In this document: positions 61,180-64,000 of the stretch, piece by piece
Numbering within the stretch: position 1 is the stretch's first letter
Layout: each line of letters starts with the position of its first letter
Source: Martelella sp. HB161492
GTDB taxonomy: Bacteria > Pseudomonadota > Alphaproteobacteria > Rhizobiales > Rhizobiaceae
Direction of reading: 5' to 3'
DNA length: 64,000 bases
NCBI RefSeq assembly: GCF_013184775.1
Contig: NZ_JAATVV010000008.1
Location: 124,001 to 188,000, forward strand
Notes under the pieces: generated by a model
The model's database searches: none
The model's input: the letters and a program-made list of their open reading frames with translations, nothing else
What the model was told of the DNA's origin: nothing
Position numbers and translations under genes: made by a program

Positions 61180-64000
61180 TCAAATTTTCGGGGAACTCAT
61201 CAACATGCCACTCAGTCCTTCCATTTGCCATGAGAAAGGCAGTTTCGCCGGAAACCCGTCCTTATGCACAGCGATGAGCGTGCCTGCCGGAGCCCTGTAT
61301 GTCACGCCTGCGGCAACCCCTTCCTTCCGACCACCGAAAACGGAATCGCGTTTCGACGAATCTTCCATGGAATGGAATTCTTGAAATGCGATCCGATTCA
61401 GCACGCGCGAAGCCATAACCTGCGTCGCTGCATCGCTGACCAGGATTGATTTTCTCTCGCATACGTCCTGCAGGTCTTTGTAATCGATCTTGATAGGCTT
61501 AGCAGACAGGCGGTAATCCGCGCCGTCAGTCGCATCAGCAGAATCTGGAGCCCGCGACCTTGTTTTGCCTGCAAATTCCGAAAGGGTCCGGGCATAGCTG
61601 TCAAGCGCCCTCTCGACTTTGCTTGCATCAAGATCGTAATGAACATGAGAAACAATCGCTAAGGACCCGGCATGCTTATTTGTCACCGAGTTGTTTCTGA
61701 TCGATGAAACGATCGTGTTTACCCAACCTGCACCGGCCTTCTCACCCTCAAACGTGACAGGCTTGTCCTTGCTTATCCAATCGCCGATTGTCAAAGGTCC
61801 ATTGCCAAAATTCTCGACGAGGGAGGCCGGCTTATTGATACTCGCCAGCGCTTTATGCAGCAGGTCGTCCCTGTCTTTTGCGAATGTGAGAGGCGCTTTG
61901 ACAAAGTCTGCGCCCTCGAAGACAAGGGTTTTCGACTGCATGGTCTCAAGCAAGGTCGCCGTAAGCTGATCTTTCAATTTGCTGAGCTTATCAACAGTGT
62001 CGCGCGGCGCATGCCTGGCGATCTCTTCAAGGTCGGCATTCATGCTCTGGAGTTTTGTTCGGAAGGCTTGCGGCAATCTCGACTCCTTCATGGCATTGAA
62101 GACGCTTTTCTGATCAGCATAACCACTGGCCTGGCTCGTCAGCCCTTCTTTCTTCAGCACGCCGGGAGGAAGAGGTCCCTCGTTACGCGTATAGATATTA
62201 AGCGGGAACGAGACTGAGGCAGTTCCCTCCAAGGAACTCGAAGTCGTCGCGGACATCTTGCCATTATCGTTACGCTCGAGTGTCTTGCGCGAAACTTGAA
62301 CTCCCGTTTCGACGTCGGCTATCAGCGACGCTTTGAGTTTCAGCTCCGCTGCGATGTTCGTGGCGGTTTCGGCGGAATGCCCGACATTAAAGATACCAAG
62401 CGGCTGCGAAGGATCCGCCTTCTTCTCGCCCAACAGAACCTTGAGCGTATCGCTGATCCTGTCGCTGGATTGATAGAAGACGAGCTCATCCTGCGTCTCT
62501 TTCGTCCACCCGGCGACCCCGCCGAGCGCGAGCCCCGTCTCCGCATTGACGACCGAACTCGAAACAGACGGAAGTGCAAGGGCGTTACCGAACAAGACTT
62601 TGACATTTGCTTCGGCACCAAGCGCTTGTTTTGATTTGGCCCTTACTCGAATCTGAAACACATCACCGCCGACATTTTCGACTTCAATTGTAGAACCGCC
62701 GACCTTGCTTCGACTGAAAGAAGCAGAAACAGCAAAATTACCAACCCCGTAACCGGCAGCGCACTTCCACTCCATGGAGCGGCCACTGGAAAATGAAATG
62801 GAGCTTCCTGACTGCGGGAGCAGTTTCTGGACAGCATCAATGAAACTGGAACTCCCCTCTACTGCAGCACGCTCCAGTAGCCGGTTGCTCAACACATTCG
62901 GGCCCGTGTTCAGTATGCGATTGGTCGCGTCTCGCTCGGCAGCCATCTGACGGTGCATTGCTACGCTTGATGCTGAATCCAGCTGTGCGTACAGTTCACC
63001 TGGCTCCACCAATTCTGAAATTTTTTCACTCCAGCTATCGAAGCCGCGCTGTGTCGCATCATAAAGCTCACTCGCCTTACCGGAGGAACGGTCGCGTGCC
63101 AGGGAGGATACCAACACCTTGGCAGAAATCACCGCCGCTGCCAGTTTGCGAACATTCAGGTCACTTACGGATTCCTCATTGCTTTGAACGCGAGCGATAT
63201 CTTTCCTGAAACGGTACAGTCTTGTCCTGAGAAGCCTGAGATTTCTCCTATCATCATCCGAAAAATCATGTCGCGCCAGAATTTCATGAATGGACTCCTC
63301 TGTTTCACGACACCGCAATGCAATAACAGGAAGAATTTTATTATTCTCCTTATCGACTTTTTTACCGAATTGAATATTTTCAGCAGGCGCCTCCATCACC
63401 CCATTATTCTTTTCAACAAGCCTCAAAGCATTGACTATATTCATTGATTCAATTTCTTTAATACTTTTTGATCTATTATTGTTTTTGCATTGAATTACGC
63501 GATCGAGTGCCGAGTCCGGGTCACGCAAAAGCCCCTTCAATTGCGAATAGTTTTCCTCAATATTCCTCTTGGCATCGTTTCCTTTATTGACAACCCTTTG
63601 ATAATCTGACGTATTTGACAATACTCCGACTGCGCCAGACGATAAACCATCAAGGTTACTTGCGCCTGCCTTGAAAGCTGCAGTAACACCTCCATTTACG
63701 CCAATCTTCTGGAATCCCGTTCCGACGGCTGTTAAGGCCACCGTTTTCGCGACACCTTGAACCGCCGTCCAAATTTCAGCCCTGGTGTCAGATTTATGCA
63801 CACCGTCGCCCGCCCCTTTGCGGACAATATCTCTTTTGAAAGAGAACGCCGTTCTGGTGGAATATGTTTTCGATCGGTCGTTCACATTGCGGGCACCCGG
63901 AGCATATATATGTGACCCTAGACGACGGGATTTGTCGTAGATGTGATCCGCCTCGAGGCCATCGGCCTTCAAATAGACGGATGCCCTGCCCTCGCGCAAA
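61180..64000 (-). CDS. Large effector-like protein, C-terminal 940 residues (possible AvrE/DspE relative)
   Basis: The reading frame stays open from the right edge (no defensible start) to 61180, so at least 940 residues of a longer protein are seen. The first 400 visible residues are mostly helical and charged. Residues about 405-630 are beta-rich with alternating hydrophobic pattern (SSISFSSGRSMEWK, then GNFAVSASFSRSKVGG, ALGAEANVKVLFGNALAL). DELVFYQSSDRISDTLKVLL is followed by a Pro/Leu stretch, then TATNIAAELKLKASLIADVE; the rest is helical and ends SGMLMSSPKI. The order of these elements resembles my memory of the AvrE/DspE/HopR C-terminus, type III effectors that form channels in plant cells. 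No domain is certain. GC and codon use are lower than the rest of the window, pointing to transfer. Confidence 0.5.
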   Translation of the reverse strand, partial: LREGRASVYLKADGLEADHIYDKSRRLGSHIYAPGARNVNDRSKTYSTRTAFSFKRDIVRKGAGDGVHKSDTRAEIWTAVQGVAKTVALTAVGTGFQKIGVNGGVTAAFKAGASNLDGLSSGAVGVLSNTSDYQRVVNKGNDAKRNIEENYSQLKGLLRDPDSALDRVIQCKNNNRSKSIKEIESMNIVNALRLVEKNNGVMEAPAENIQFGKKVDKENNKILPVIALRCRETEESIHEILARHDFSDDDRRNLRLLRTRLYRFRKDIARVQSNEESVSDLNVRKLAAAVISAKVLVSSLARDRSSGKASELYDATQRGFDSWSEKISELVEPGELYAQLDSASSVAMHRQMAAERDATNRILNTGPNVLSNRLLERAAVEGSSSFIDAVQKLLPQSGSSISFSSGRSMEWKCAAGYGVGNFAVSASFSRSKVGGSTIEVENVGGDVFQIRVRAKSKQALGAEANVKVLFGNALALPSVSSSVVNAETGLALGGVAGWTKETQDELVFYQSSDRISDTLKVLLGEKKADPSQPLGIFNVGHSAETATNIAAELKLKASLIADVETGVQVSRKTLERNDNGKMSATTSSSLEGTASVSFPLNIYTRNEGPLPPGVLKKEGLTSQASGYADQKSVFNAMKESRLPQAFRTKLQSMNADLEEIARHAPRDTVDKLSKLKDQLTATLLETMQSKTLVFEGADFVKAPLTFAKDRDDLLHKALASINKPASLVENFGNGPLTIGDWISKDKPVTFEGEKAGAGWVNTIVSSIRNNSVTNKHAGSLAIVSHVHYDLDASKVERALDSYARTLSEFAGKTRSRAPDSADATDGADYRLSAKPIKIDYKDLQDVCERKSILVSDAATQVMASRVLNRIAFQEFHSMEDSSKRDSVFGGRKEGVAAGVTYRAPAGTLIAVHKDGFPAKLPFSWQMEGLSGMLMSSPKI

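Noticed and set aside
1-64000. CRISPR arrays, insertion sequences, prophage genes and rRNA
   Set aside because: No regularly spaced repeats, transposase or phage structural genes, or rRNA segments were found. The only repeat family is the CTAG-bounded mosaic element.

Overview
The window is chromosomal DNA of an alphaproteobacterium, most likely a member of the Rhizobiaceae (Rhizobium/Agrobacterium relatives). The signs are high-GC coding sequence, the tkt-gap-pgk glycolytic neighbourhood, and alphaproteobacterial marker families: GapR/DUF2312, an RcdA-like DUF1465 protein, DUF1192, DUF1244, DUF1036 and DUF1178. There is also a perfect CtrA box, an Omp2/Rop-type porin, rhizobial mosaic intergenic repeats, and the conserved block secA-ppiC-argJ-mutT-comF-grxC-nit-DUF1178. 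I cannot fix the genus.

Layout. 1-12 kb: transketolase, GAPDH and phosphoglycerate kinase. Gap and pgk are separated by about 6.7 kb of accessory genes: two alpha/beta hydrolases, an isoprenylcysteine-methyltransferase-like membrane protein, an NTF2-fold protein, an AAC(3)-type acetyltransferase and a K+/H+ antiporter. 12-25 kb: an MFS transporter preceded by a structured, terminator-ending leader, the CtrA-box/RcdA-like gene, rpmE, an ABC exporter, an EamA permease, a MotA/MotB-like envelope pair, an inositol monophosphatase, a GGDEF protein, a Sel1-repeat protein, a ThiE-like protein and a TauE-like permease. 25-30 kb: gapR, DUF1244, an N-formylglutamate amidohydrolase-like protein, and DUF1036 coupled to pyruvate kinase.

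30-42 kb is a divergent, LacI-associated catabolic cluster. On the plus strand are a solute-binding protein, two permeases, RidA, a COG3964-type amidohydrolase and CutC. On the minus strand are a TIM-barrel protein, an SDR dehydrogenase, the transporter ATPase, a D-threonine-aldolase/D-serine-dehydratase-like PLP enzyme, an MFS exporter and the LacI regulator. Together they look like an uptake and degradation route for an unknown small compound, possibly an acylated hydroxy or D-amino acid. 42-59.5 kb: an AraC/SDR pair, a GH13 alpha-glucosidase, secA, a parvulin isomerase, argJ, a Cache-GAF-HD-GYP protein and the mutT/comF/grx/nit housekeeping block, ending in tRNA-Ala(CGC).

Beyond the tRNA the base composition falls. 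A porin is followed by the C-terminal part of a very large protein that runs off the right edge. Its beta-rich tail resembles, from memory, the C-terminal region of AvrE/DspE-family type III effectors. This is the most unusual gene in the window. A second notable pattern is a family of about 100-bp palindromic repeats bounded by CTAG, whose terminal TAG serves as the stop codon of six flanking genes.
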